This document shows, in pieces, positions 25,443 through 33,733 of a DNA stretch of 64,000 bases (within the stretch, counting starts at the first letter, position 1; the number at the start of each line of letters is the position of its first letter). The notes beneath the pieces were generated by a model. It saw nothing but the letters and a program-made list of their open reading frames with translations. It ran no database searches and was not told the origin of the DNA. The stretch is taken from positions 1 through 64,000 of the forward strand of contig JACQDD010000116.1 in assembly GCA_016201265.1 (NCBI GenBank), written 5' to 3'. The position numbers were made by a program, and so were the translations under genes. This stretch comes from Terriglobales bacterium (GTDB taxonomy: Bacteria; Acidobacteriota; Terriglobia; Terriglobales; Acidobacteriaceae).

Positions 25443-25613
25443 TTAACCCATGCCCAGTTCGTCAGGAGATTCCAGCGGAGTGCCGCAGCGGCGGCAGATG
25501 ACGGCAGAGCAATCGCCACAGGTCAGTGGATCTTCGACTTCGACGGCGCAGACAGGACAGTACAGGATCTCGGGGGATTTCCTTTCGGCGGGAGCCTTCT
25601 CCTGGCTGTCCAT
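25443..25613 (-). CDS. 56-residue zinc-ribbon protein (not in ORF track)
   Basis: Reading the minus strand from ATG 25613 to TAA 25443 gives 56 residues beginning MDSQEKAPAE. It carries three metal-binding pairs: 'LYCPVC', 'LTCGDC' and 'VICRRC', an arrangement like a small treble-clef or rubredoxin-type zinc ribbon. It was below the track's length cut-off. The cysteine spacing, its fit in the gap between two same-strand genes, and the 20-base distance to the permease support it as real. No clear Shine-Dalgarno is visible. Function unknown; such proteins usually mediate protein or nucleic-acid contacts. Confidence 0.7.
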   Translation of the reverse strand: MDSQEKAPAERKSPEILYCPVCAVEVEDPLTCGDCSAVICRRCGTPLESPDELGMG

Positions 25614-25673
25614 GAGCAGGAAACTCTAGCACAGTTTGCTGGGCGGGCGCGGTGCGCAATCTTGGGGAATCTT

Positions 25674-26399
25674 CTACTCGTTGCGCCTGCGCAGGATGAG
25701 GTCGCCTTCGGTCGGCGGCAGGGAGAAAGGAAACTCCCAGACCTTGTCGGTCATCCGAACGCGGAGAATGAAGTCTTCGCGGCTCTTCCAGGAGCCGAGC
25801 CACTTATTCTTGGTGCTGAAGAAGACCCAGCCATGGGCTTCAGGGTTGCCGGGCGTCAGAATGGCGGGTTCCAGGCTCTGTGTGCTGAGGAACTCGATGA
25901 ACTCGGCAACCTCTTTCTGAAATTCCCGCGCGCGTGTGGTCTTCTCCTCGGTTAGTTCGGGGTGTTTCTTGATTTCGCGCCCGGTGTCGAAGACCAGCGT
26001 ATCCACATCGTTCTGCATTCTGGTGGAGAACTCGGTGGGATCCAGGTAGCCCTCGCTCACGTTGTGATGGCGGAGGAACTGCATGGTCAAGTCGGCCGGG
26101 AATTCGAATTTGCCCGAACCGGTGTAAGTCACACTCATGTACACGCCGAGGGGTTTGTAGAGACGGCGCTGGCTCTTGGCGAGTTCCTGGGAATCCATGA
26201 GGAGAGTCATGTCCAGGTTTTCGCCGGCGAAGCGCCAGCGGTAGCGGCCGTCGTCCCCGCGCTGGAATTCGCAACCGGGCGCGTTTGCGGTCCAGCGTAC
26301 GGCGGGAAGTTGCTTCTTCTTTGCGTAGCCAGGGGCTGCGGCGAGGACCACGCAGAGGGCAAGGGCGAGTCTTCGTTGCGAAAAACAGGGGCGTGGCAT
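25674..26399 (-). CDS. exported protein of unknown function
   Basis: A 241-residue protein with a clear signal peptide ('RRLALALCVVLAAAPGYAKKK'). The mature part is mixed alpha/beta and has no motif I recognise; features include 'MQNDVDTLVFDTGREIKKHPELTEEKT' and 'GWVFFSTKNKWLGSW'. It ends 'DLILRRRNE'. Start chosen at ATG 26399 because the signal peptide begins there; the ORF-track start adds 28 residues with no such feature. Divergent from the next plus-strand gene. Probably periplasmic. Confidence 0.65.
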   Translation of the reverse strand: MPRPCFSQRRLALALCVVLAAAPGYAKKKQLPAVRWTANAPGCEFQRGDDGRYRWRFAGENLDMTLLMDSQELAKSQRRLYKPLGVYMSVTYTGSGKFEFPADLTMQFLRHHNVSEGYLDPTEFSTRMQNDVDTLVFDTGREIKKHPELTEEKTTRAREFQKEVAEFIEFLSTQSLEPAILTPGNPEAHGWVFFSTKNKWLGSWKSREDFILRVRMTDKVWEFPFSLPPTEGDLILRRRNE

Positions 26400-26514
26400 A
26401 GGTACGGAATAATGCTGACGCCAGAGTACTGATCGGAGCGAGATCGGGCAAGGGAAGCGGGAAGGGCTTTGGGTGGTCCCCATGACCTGTTACCATGCCG
26501 GAAGGCGGAAGCGC

Positions 26515-26967
26515 ATGACAGCATTCCTTTGGACCGTGGTGATCCTGATGGCGGCAGCGCTGCTGGCGGAGATCCTCGCGTTCGTGGGGATGGCGTTGGT
26601 GGCGAGGCGCGCGGGGCGCCGGGCGGAGCAAATCAAACAGCAAGTCGCTGAGAGGCTGGTGCCCTCTGTTCGTCTGGTGAAGGAAGTGAAGTCATCACTG
26701 CAACTTCGGGCGGAAACCATAAGCCGCGACAGCCAGGAAATCGGAGCGCTTCTGGCAAATCGCTTCCGTTCGGTTCAGGCCGTCTACCTCGACACTGGCC
26801 GCCGCGCGGAGCGTATTCGTCTTCGCCTCGTTGAAGGCGTACAGACCGTGGAGCAACAACGGCGGACCCGCGGACTCTATCGCGAGGTCGTGGAACCAAT
26901 GCAGGCCGCCAGCCGGGTGTTTCGTGGATTGAAGATCGCACTGTGGCTGCTGCGCCGAGTGGCCTGA
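26515..26967 (+). CDS. small membrane-anchored coiled-coil protein
   Basis: A 150-residue protein with one N-terminal membrane helix ('AFLWTVVILMAAALLAEILAFVGMALV') followed by a long charged helical region likely to form a coiled coil ('RRAGRRAEQIKQQVAERL ... RRAERIRLRLVEG'). It resembles DUF948-type membrane proteins in layout, but I cannot assign it firmly. Start at ATG 26515 is supported by GGAAGGCGGAAG just upstream. Confidence 0.6.
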   Translation: MTAFLWTVVILMAAALLAEILAFVGMALVARRAGRRAEQIKQQVAERLVPSVRLVKEVKSSLQLRAETISRDSQEIGALLANRFRSVQAVYLDTGRRAERIRLRLVEGVQTVEQQRRTRGLYREVVEPMQAASRVFRGLKIALWLLRRVA

Positions 26968-27021
26968 AAGCATCGGCAGTATTACCTTGCTGACTCACCG
27001 ATCGTCTCGATCCCCAGCAAA

Positions 27022-28002
27022 CTACTTGTCAATCAAGATATCGGAGTAGCTCACCATCCAGCGTGACAGCGGCGTGTTGATCTTGGCCCATTGCTTGAAG
27101 TCGTAGAAGTTGCGGTACGTCCAGCGCATCTTCCAGACGGCGAGGGAGTTCTCGGAGGCGTTCGCCGGGCGTGAGAGCAGATAGCCGAGTTCCTGCAGGT
27201 AGTCTCCGACAAGCCGTTCGAACCATATGAGCTGGTCCGGAGGGAACTTTTCTTTCCATCGGCCGACCGGAGTGAAGTGGCCCTCTTTCAGGTCTTCCTT
27301 GAACGAGGTCAGCGGCTTCTTGACCGAGCCGACGCTGGCTTCCTGGATGCGAGCGTAGTCGAGGTCGTGCTGGAGAAACGCGCCGATTTTCTTTAGGGGA
27401 GATTCTGGCCGCTCCACTAGTTCCTCGTAGCGCACTTCCATGTATCTGGGACCGAGCATGGTTCCGTATTTGCGCCCCTTACGCACGATCCACTCCCAGT
27501 AGAGTCCGGCCGCCAGCAGACTGCGTTTCTTGTCCCAGGGGAGCGGGCGGCTCCATTGGCGTTTATCGAGCGAGAGGGCCACGTCGCGCGCATCGCGGAT
27601 GATGTGGATGAATCGTGCGTCGGGAAAATCGCGGCTGATGCGGAACATGTGAGGGATGTTGGTGGGCGTGGAATCAATCCAGCGGTCGACCCCCTGCTTG
27701 CGCGCCACGTCCTCCATCACGATACGGATGAAGTCGCTGCCATTGCTGCATTCGGCCATGATTCGGGCTTCGATTTCGTTGGCCACGAGACCGGATACGG
27801 CGAACGCTTTGCTCCGCAGCCACTCCTGCATCATTTTCTTTTTGTTCGCCGTGGAACTGAGATCGCCGAAGATGGGCTCCAACACGTCAAAGACGTTCAT
27901 CTGGGTGTGGAAACGGGCAAAGCCTCCCGCGGAAAGCAGAAGGTGGTAGAGAAAGCTCGTTCCCGAACGGGGACAGCCAACGATGAAGACCGGAGGTCTC
28001 AT
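27022..28002 (-). CDS. sulfotransferase family protein
   Basis: A 326-residue PAPS-dependent sulfotransferase. The 5'-phosphosulfate loop is 'IVGCPRSGTSFLYHLL' at the N-terminus, and the 3'-phosphate site is 'IHIIRDARDVALSLDKRQW' near residue 135. It would transfer sulfate from PAPS to a hydroxyl or amine, possibly on a lipid or surface sugar; the acceptor is unknown. Similar to the Sulfotransfer_3 family. Start placed at ATG 28002 so the nucleotide loop follows immediately; a GTG nine codons upstream is possible. Stand-alone gene. Confidence 0.85.
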   Translation of the reverse strand: MRPPVFIVGCPRSGTSFLYHLLLSAGGFARFHTQMNVFDVLEPIFGDLSSTANKKKMMQEWLRSKAFAVSGLVANEIEARIMAECSNGSDFIRIVMEDVARKQGVDRWIDSTPTNIPHMFRISRDFPDARFIHIIRDARDVALSLDKRQWSRPLPWDKKRSLLAAGLYWEWIVRKGRKYGTMLGPRYMEVRYEELVERPESPLKKIGAFLQHDLDYARIQEASVGSVKKPLTSFKEDLKEGHFTPVGRWKEKFPPDQLIWFERLVGDYLQELGYLLSRPANASENSLAVWKMRWTYRNFYDFKQWAKINTPLSRWMVSYSDILIDK

Positions 28003-28225
28003 GGGTGCGGAGATCAGCAGTTTGCCCACACCGAGAACGTGCGCGCCGGAGGGATGCTGATTCTGATCGCGAACAGCCAGTGTATCGCTTTTGCTTCGGA
28101 AGCGTCAGGAACGGGTGCCGGGCGGAATCAAGGACGCAAAGAGTGGAGTGGGGATGCAGTTGGCTGCGGACAAGCGCTCTGTGGCCAAATCAACGGAGCC
28201 AGATATGTTAGATTGAAATCAGTGT

Positions 28226-28301
28226 GGGCGCGTAGCTCAGGTGGTAGAGCAACGCCCTTTTAAGGCGTGGGTCGCAGGTTCGAATCCTGCCGCGCTCACC
28301 A
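28226..28301 (+). tRNA. tRNA-Lys (anticodon TTT)
   Basis: A complete cloverleaf can be folded: acceptor GGGCGCG/CGCGCTC with one G-U, D-stem GCTC/GAGC, anticodon stem ACGCC/GGCGT with loop CTTTTAA, T-arm GCAGG-TTCGAAT-CCTGC. The anticodon TTT reads lysine codons. The CCA end is encoded (28299-28301). A terminator hairpin follows 20 bases downstream. Confidence 0.97.
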
Positions 28302-28321
28302 AAAAGGATTGTCAGCAAAAA

Positions 28322-28349
28322 TGGGCCTCCCAGAGAGGCCCAAGATTTT
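28322..28349 (+). terminator. terminator after tRNA-Lys
   Basis: TGGGCCTC (28322-28329) pairs with GAGGCCCA (28335-28342) across a five-base loop, followed by AGATTTTG. Confidence 0.75.
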
Positions 28350-28385
28350 GTACAAGGATTGTGCAAGAACAGAAGCAGATTTCTA

Positions 28386-29048
28386 ATGACGACCATTCAC
28401 TGCCAGGCCCTGCTGTTTGACATGGACGGTGTGCTGGTGGATTCCACGCATGCGGTAGCGCGGGTGTGGCATCAATGGGCGGTCGAACGCGGATTTGATC
28501 CGGAGAAAGTCGTCCAGGCGGCGCATGGGCGGCCGAGTCTGGACACGGTGCGGGACTTTCTGCCCAACGCTGATAGTCACGCCGAGAATCTCGAAGTCGA
28601 GCGGCGGGAGGTCGAAGATCTGGAAGGCGTGGTTGCGATGCCCGGTGCGCAGGCGCTAGTGAAAGGCCTGCCTGCCGGGCGCTGGACGGTGGTCACGTCG
28701 GCGACGCGTCCGCTGGCGGAGGTTCGGTTGCGGGCGGCGGGGCTGACGGTCCTGCCAAGCCTGATTACCGCAGGTGACAGCCAGCACGGCAAGCCACATC
28801 CGGAGCCTTATCAGAAAGCGGCGGCCCGGCTGGGCTATGCCGCTTCCGACTGCGTGGTAGTGGAAGATGCGCCCGCCGGAATCCAGGCGGGAAAAGCGGC
28901 GGGCGCCCGGGTGATTGCGTTTCCTACGACCTCGAACCGCGGCGAACTGGAAAAGGCGGGCGCGGATTGGGTGGTGCGCAACTGCGCTGACATCTCGGCT
29001 GCGTTTGATGGAAGCAGTCTGGTTCTGAAGCTCGCGCTGCACGCTTAG
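28386..29048 (+). CDS. HAD-superfamily phosphatase (sugar/glycerol phosphatase-like)
   Basis: A 220-residue haloacid dehalogenase hydrolase that would dephosphorylate a small sugar phosphate. The four motifs are visible: 'FDMDGVLVDS' with the nucleophilic and acid Asp, 'VVTSATRP' (motif II Thr/Ser), 'HGKPHPEPY' (motif III Lys), and 'VVVEDAPAGIQAG' (motif IV Asp). A helical cap lies at about 20-85. The pattern suits the Gpp/DOG-phosphatase or beta-phosphoglucomutase subgroup. Start at ATG 28386; the upstream ORF start is in the tRNA terminator region. Stand-alone. Confidence 0.88.
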   Translation: MTTIHCQALLFDMDGVLVDSTHAVARVWHQWAVERGFDPEKVVQAAHGRPSLDTVRDFLPNADSHAENLEVERREVEDLEGVVAMPGAQALVKGLPAGRWTVVTSATRPLAEVRLRAAGLTVLPSLITAGDSQHGKPHPEPYQKAAARLGYAASDCVVVEDAPAGIQAGKAAGARVIAFPTTSNRGELEKAGADWVVRNCADISAAFDGSSLVLKLALHA

Positions 29049-29072
29049 ATTTCTTCGCGAGCCGGAGGGCCC

Positions 29073-29148
29073 TCCTTCGTGACCCTTCGTGTCCTTAGTG
29101 GTTGAGAAGAAAGCCTAAACCACGAAGGACACAAAGTCCCACGAAGGA
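29073..29148. repeat. long inverted repeat (CCTTCGTG family), copy 3
   Basis: TCCTTCGTGACCCTTCGTGTCCTTAGTGGTT and AACCACGAAGGACACAAAGTCCCACGAAGGA are arms of a stem with a short loop. It is the most diverged of the three copies and lies between the HAD phosphatase and the transhydrogenase promoter. Confidence 0.85.
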
Positions 29149-29186
29149 AAACCCTAACCTGCACCACTGCAATCTTGCAAAAGTCA

Positions 29187-29216
29187 TTTACGCGCGCCTG
29201 TCCACTCAACTAGAAT
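29187..29216 (+). promoter_or_regulatory. sigma-70 type promoter for the pnt operon
   Basis: TTTACG (29187-29192) and TAGAAT (29211-29216) are 18 bases apart and about 95 bases upstream of the first pnt gene. The -10 box is a 5/6 match. Confidence 0.45.
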
Positions 29217-29312
29217 CCTCAGTTCCTCAGAATCGGCCTGCCGGCGCAAAGATCAAGCGCGTCTGGCGGCGGGTCGTGTCGATGTCCAGAATCGCGGAAC
29301 AGGCGGGGCCTC

Positions 29313-30485
29313 GTGATTATTGGTGTTGCGAAGGAAAGTTATCCAGGTGAACGGCGGGTTGCGCTGGTGCCGGCGGTGCTGCCGACGCTGACCAAGGCTG
29401 GCTTCGAGGTTCACGTGCAGGCCGGGGCGGGAATCGAAGCCGGATATCCCGATTCCCAGTATGCCGACAAGGGCGCGAAGATCGTGGCCGAGCGGCAGGC
29501 GGTGTTTTCCGCAGCCGACATCGTCGTGCAGGTTCTCTGTTACGGCTCTAACGACATCACCGGTAAAGAGGATGTGCCGCTGTATCACCGCGATCAGATC
29601 CTGATCGGATTCCTGCGTCCGTTCGGAGCCGCCGAAGTGGTGCAGGACATCGCCCGTGCGGGGGTTACTTCGTTCGCCGTGGAACTGATGCCACGCACCA
29701 CCCGCGCGCAAAGCATGGACGCGCTCTCTTCGATGGCTACCATCTGCGGATACAAGGCGGTGCTGGTGGCGGCCACCTCGCATCTGCGCATTTTCCCTAT
29801 GCTGACCACCGCAGCGGGAACGATTACCCCGGCGCGTGTGTTTGTCATTGGGGCGGGCGTTGCCGGACTGCAGGCGATTGCCACGGCGCGGCGGCTGGGT
29901 GCGGTGATCTCGGCCTATGATCTGCGTCCCGCCGCTAAGGAGCAGGTGCAGAGTCTGGGCGGGCGCTTTGTCGAGCTTCCGATTGAAGCGAAAGACGCGC
30001 AGGATGCCCGCGGATATGCCCGCGCGCAGGATGAAGATTTCTACCGCCGCCAGCGCGAACTCCTGGGCAAGGTTGTGCAGGAAAGCGACGTGGTCATCAC
30101 GGCGGCGGTGATTCCGGGAAAGAAATCGCCGGTGCTGGTGACCGAGGACATGGTGAAGGGTATGGCGCCGGGTTCGGTGATCCTCGACCTGGCGGCCGAG
30201 CGCGGCGGCAATTGTGAGCTGACGGAACGAGGGAAGACCGTCGTCAAGCACGGGGTGACCATCATCGGAGCCATCAATCTCGCCACCGGGGCTCCGTATC
30301 ACGCCAGCCAGCTGTATGCGCGCAACATGACGGCCTTCCTGACTCACCTGATCAAAGATCAAAAGCTGAATTTGAACCTCGAGGATGAGATTGTCCGCGA
30401 GACGCTCGTGACGCGGGGCGGAGAGATCGTCAACCCGCGGGTACGCGAGTTTTTTGCCTTGCCGGCGCTGGTCACACAGAGCTGA
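29313..30485 (+). CDS. pntA: NAD(P) transhydrogenase subunit alpha, part 1
   Basis: The 390-residue NAD(H)-binding domain I of proton-translocating transhydrogenase, which drives hydride transfer from NADH to NADP+ using the proton gradient and so supplies NADPH. It belongs to the alanine dehydrogenase/PNT-N family: 'MIIGVAKESYPGERRVALVP' at the start, 'MPRTTRAQSMDALSSMATI', and the NAD-binding 'VFVIGAGVAGLQAIATARRLGAVISAYD'. The membrane part is on the next gene, the split arrangement seen in many bacteria. GTG start with GGCGGGG upstream. First gene of a three-gene operon. Confidence 0.95.
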   Translation: MIIGVAKESYPGERRVALVPAVLPTLTKAGFEVHVQAGAGIEAGYPDSQYADKGAKIVAERQAVFSAADIVVQVLCYGSNDITGKEDVPLYHRDQILIGFLRPFGAAEVVQDIARAGVTSFAVELMPRTTRAQSMDALSSMATICGYKAVLVAATSHLRIFPMLTTAAGTITPARVFVIGAGVAGLQAIATARRLGAVISAYDLRPAAKEQVQSLGGRFVELPIEAKDAQDARGYARAQDEDFYRRQRELLGKVVQESDVVITAAVIPGKKSPVLVTEDMVKGMAPGSVILDLAAERGGNCELTERGKTVVKHGVTIIGAINLATGAPYHASQLYARNMTAFLTHLIKDQKLNLNLEDEIVRETLVTRGGEIVNPRVREFFALPALVTQS

Positions 30486-30509
30486 CGCGGCGCTTCGACC
30501 GGAGGAAAG

Positions 30510-30815
30510 ATGGCCAGCAGTTCGAACCTGATCAATGCACTCTTCATTTTTGTGCTGGCGGGATTCATCGGATTTGAAGTGATCCGGCGAGTTTCGCCCC
30601 TGCTGCATACCCCCTTGATGTCGCTCACCAACGCCCTGGATGCGATCGCGGTCGTGGGCGCCATTGTGCTGGTGGGCGAGCACAAGAGCACGCTCTCGGC
30701 TGCGCTCGGATTCATCGCGGTGATCGCGGCCACGAGCAACATCGTGGGTGGCTTCCTCATCACGGATCGCATGTTGCGCATGTTCAAATCCAGCCGTCCA
30801 GCGGCCAAACCATGA
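30510..30815 (+). CDS. NAD(P) transhydrogenase subunit alpha, part 2
   Basis: A 101-residue membrane subunit with three to four helices ('LINALFIFVLAGFIGFEVIRRVSPLLHTPLMSLTNA' contains the conserved region). It supplies part of the proton channel and corresponds to the C-terminal membrane part of E. coli PntA, often called PntAb or PntA2. It ends 'MFKSSRPAAKP' and overlaps the pntB start by four bases (ATGA). AGGA-type Shine-Dalgarno (GGAGGAAAG) before the ATG. Confidence 0.93.
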   Translation: MASSSNLINALFIFVLAGFIGFEVIRRVSPLLHTPLMSLTNALDAIAVVGAIVLVGEHKSTLSAALGFIAVIAATSNIVGGFLITDRMLRMFKSSRPAAKP

Positions 30816-32209
30816 CAGCGGAACTCGCCGGGAGTCAAATCGTCATCGAAGTCGTCTACCTGATCGCGAGCGTGCTGTTCATCCTTTCGCTGAAGTGGAT
30901 GAGTTCGCCGACCAGCGCGCGCCACGGCATCTGGGCGGGCGAAGTGGGCATGCTGCTGGCCATCTGCGGCACGCTCCTCCAGCACGGAATTATCGACTAC
31001 CGGCTGATTGCCATCGCGCTGACGCTGGGTACGATCATCGGCATCCCGTTGGGACGCGTCGCCATGACGGCGGTGCCGCAGCGAACCGCGCTCAGCCATG
31101 CTTTCGGTGCGTTGTGCGTGACGCTGGTCGGGTCGGCCGAATTTTATCTACGGGCACCGGACATTTCCCGCTTCCTGATGTCGGTGCTGTCGGTAGAGGT
31201 GATCCTCGGCGGGCTGACCGTTACCGGGAGCTTGATGGCTGCCGGCAAACTGCAGGAAATTCTGCCGCAGCGGCCGCTGACCTACAAAGGGCAGAACTTC
31301 GTCAACTTCCTGCTGCTCGCGGTTGCCCTGGGGATCGCCGTCTACCTGGTGCTGCATCCGGACGCCAGGGGCTTGTTCCCGTTCATGATCCTGATCGCAC
31401 TGGCCTTCGGTGTTTTGCTGATTATCCCGATCGGCGGCGCGGATATGCCGACGGTCATCTCGCTGTTGAACGGATACGCCGGATTGTCGGCGGCAGCCAT
31501 GGGTTTCGTGCTCGACAGCAAGCTGCTGATCATTGCGGGTGCGCTCGACGGATCGTCGGGTTTGATCCTGTCGATCATTATGTCGAAGGCGATGAACCGA
31601 TCCTTCACGAACGTGCTATTCGGAGCGTTCGGGCAGGTACAGGGCGCGGCGGCGGCGGGGCAGGAAGAAAAACCTGTGCGCAGCGCGACCGCTGAGGAGG
31701 CGGCAGCGATTCTTTCGGCGGCCAACAAAGTGATCGTGGTCCCTGGCTACGGCATGGCGGTGGCGCAGGCGCAGCACAAAGTGCGCGAACTTTATGACGC
31801 GCTCACCAAGCGGGGCGTGGAGGTGCGCTTCGCGATTCACCCCGTCGCCGGGCGTATGCCGGGTCATATGAACGTGCTGTTGGCGGAAGCCGATATTCCT
31901 TACGACCGCCTGATCGAAATGGACGAGATCAACGGCGACTTTCCGCAGACCGATGTTGCGCTCGTCATTGGCGCTAACGACGTGACCAATCCCGCGGCGC
32001 GCACGGACACGACCAGTCCCATCTATGGCATGCCGATCCTCGATGTGGACAAAGCTCACACGGTGATGGTCATCAAGCGGAGCATGAATCCCGGCTTTGC
32101 CGGTATTGATAACCCGCTTTACTATCTGGATAACAACCTGATGCTTTTCGGCGATGCCAAGGCGTTCGTGGGGAGCATCGTGCGGGAACTCAGCGGCGGG
32201 CACGGATAA
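30812..32209 (+). CDS. pntB: NAD(P) transhydrogenase subunit beta
   Basis: A 465-residue subunit with about eight to nine membrane helices, then the NADP(H)-binding domain III ('VIVVPGYGMAVAQAQHKVREL', 'GRMPGHMNVLLAEADIPYD', 'GANDVTNPAARTDTTSPIYGMPI'). The membrane region contains the conserved 'IPIGGADMPTVISLLNGYAGL'. It completes the transhydrogenase with the two genes upstream and is coupled to them by a four-base overlap. All expected motifs are intact. Confidence 0.96.
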   Translation: MTAELAGSQIVIEVVYLIASVLFILSLKWMSSPTSARHGIWAGEVGMLLAICGTLLQHGIIDYRLIAIALTLGTIIGIPLGRVAMTAVPQRTALSHAFGALCVTLVGSAEFYLRAPDISRFLMSVLSVEVILGGLTVTGSLMAAGKLQEILPQRPLTYKGQNFVNFLLLAVALGIAVYLVLHPDARGLFPFMILIALAFGVLLIIPIGGADMPTVISLLNGYAGLSAAAMGFVLDSKLLIIAGALDGSSGLILSIIMSKAMNRSFTNVLFGAFGQVQGAAAAGQEEKPVRSATAEEAAAILSAANKVIVVPGYGMAVAQAQHKVRELYDALTKRGVEVRFAIHPVAGRMPGHMNVLLAEADIPYDRLIEMDEINGDFPQTDVALVIGANDVTNPAARTDTTSPIYGMPILDVDKAHTVMVIKRSMNPGFAGIDNPLYYLDNNLMLFGDAKAFVGSIVRELSGGHG

Positions 32210-32334
32210 GACGCTAGTCTATCTTCAGCGGCCCACAGGGATAGGAATCGAGCGGGATCGTTACAGGCAGAAAAAATGGCGGGCAGCAAACCAAGCGAGG
32301 GGAAGCTTCGCATGAGCTGCGGCCCGCTCTTCGA

Positions 32335-32577
32335 TCAGGCAGCCTTTTTCATCTGACGAAGCTTGGCCCAGCGCGCTTTCTGAGCAAGAGAAATTCTCCT
32401 GCGCCCTGCAGCAGAGAGAACGCGCTTGGTCCGGCCCTGTCCTCCGGCATAAGACCCACTCTGGCCTCGCGTAAGCTTTTCCAGGACGGAAATAGCCTCC
32501 GCCAGCTTATCAACCTGTTTTTGCGCGTCCCGGCGATCCTCGCGGAGCCGGGCCAGCGCCTTAGCAATGTTTGTCAT
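32335..32577 (-). CDS. small basic protein with SAAGRRRISLAQKARWAK motif
   Basis: An 80-residue protein with an N-terminal helical heptad-like region ('LREDRRDAQKQVDKLAEAIS') and a basic C-terminal motif ending 'AQKARWAKLRQMKKAA'. The same kind of tail, with R-R-x-I-x-x-A-Q-x-A-R-W-A-K, is familiar to me from many short acidobacterial proteins and may contact nucleic acid; this is recollection, not proof. A GAGGGGG stretch precedes the ATG. An ACTACA/TGTAGT inverted repeat (about 32597-32616) lies upstream and might be an operator. Confidence 0.65.
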   Translation of the reverse strand: MTNIAKALARLREDRRDAQKQVDKLAEAISVLEKLTRGQSGSYAGGQGRTKRVLSAAGRRRISLAQKARWAKLRQMKKAA

Positions 32578-32715
32578 GGAGACCCCCTCGGGTAACTACA
32601 GAGAACATTGTAGTGATAACTTCGGACTTATACCATATCTTTAGCCCGCCCGGAAAGGCTTCTTACCTTATTTGGAGAAAAAGCGGTGGCGGTGGCGGCA
32701 GCCCCGGGGAGGGGT

Positions 32716-33462
32716 TCAGCCCAACGCTGGCAGCGATCCGGAAGAGCCGAAGAGAAAGAAGGTCCCCACGGCCAGACTGTAAATGGCGGTGAGGGCGGTG
32801 ACCACAAACTGAAATCGCGGCAAGCGCGAACTGAAGCCGAAAAGACCCACGGCCAACGCGGTCATGACCGTGTTCATGATGAGCAGACCGGCGATAAACA
32901 TCACCAGGCCGAGGAATCCCTTTTCGAGCCCGCCAAGATTGGCCGCGAGCAGGAAAATCGCCAGTTGGCTGGGGGTTTCGGCGCCGAGTCCGTGGACCAC
33001 ACCAATCAGGAGGACCGATTTCGCGCTGTAGTTCCACCCGGCCTTTGCCGGCGCCGGAATTTCGTGGTCATGCCCGTAGCTCTTCAGTTTCCAGCGCAAC
33101 CAGCGAAGCGCGTGGGCAATCAGGTGAAAGCGGCTGCGAGGGGCGGGGTTTCCGCGGGCGAGAGATCCGAGAACGTACACCCCCAAGACCAGCAGGGTGA
33201 GGCCCACCAGCCGTTCGGCGATGCGATCCATGCCGTGAGGCAGCGAGAGTTGAAGCAGGATGGCCGCGCTGCCCAGCACGGCCACGGTGGCGGCGTGTCC
33301 CAGGGCATAGAGCAAGCCAAGGCGCATGCCGCGCCAGCGATCGGTTTGCACGCTGGTGATGTCGGAAATGGCAGCAATGTGGTCGTAATCGAAGCCGTGG
33401 TGGAAACCCAGGACCGCAGCAGAAATCAGCGCGAGTTGGAGACCATTCGTCAAGTCGGTCAT
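32716..33462 (-). CDS. nickel/cobalt transporter (NicO/NiCoT-like) permease
   Basis: A 248-residue membrane protein with six to seven helices. The helix-1 region 'LGFHHGFDYDHIAAISDITS' carries the H-x-x-x-D-H pattern typical of NiCoT/NicO and UreH-type nickel or cobalt transporters, and 'LLIGVVHGLGAETPSQL' is the second conserved segment. It probably moves Ni2+ or Co2+ across the inner membrane. No urease or hydrogenase gene is present here. The loop 'YGHDHEIPAPAKAGW' adds further possible metal-binding residues. Confidence 0.8.
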   Translation of the reverse strand: MTDLTNGLQLALISAAVLGFHHGFDYDHIAAISDITSVQTDRWRGMRLGLLYALGHAATVAVLGSAAILLQLSLPHGMDRIAERLVGLTLLVLGVYVLGSLARGNPAPRSRFHLIAHALRWLRWKLKSYGHDHEIPAPAKAGWNYSAKSVLLIGVVHGLGAETPSQLAIFLLAANLGGLEKGFLGLVMFIAGLLIMNTVMTALAVGLFGFSSRLPRFQFVVTALTAIYSLAVGTFFLFGSSGSLPALG

Positions 33463-33733
33463 GGATGGTCGTGCGCCACAGCCCCCACGAATCGTTCATT
33501 GTTCCACACGCAGCCGGGAATCGGAAAGGTCGATCGGGCAGCGAGATTTGTTGAGGCGCAATTCGGGCATGTTTGCGACCGCGACCTTGAGTGCTTCGTT
33601 GCAGATTACCGGCGCGTCCTGCCGGCGCGCGATGTTGCTACCCCGCAGCGTGGAGCCAGCCTAAAATCAGTTAACCCCCTGCCGCTCGAAACCAGCTACA
33701 ATAACGGCAATTTCCCGCAAAACGGAGGTCGCT

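Noticed and set aside
28208-28396. Minus-strand ORF with GRIRTCDPRLKRALLYHLSYAP
   Set aside because: It is the antisense translation of tRNA-Lys, a familiar artefact in databases.
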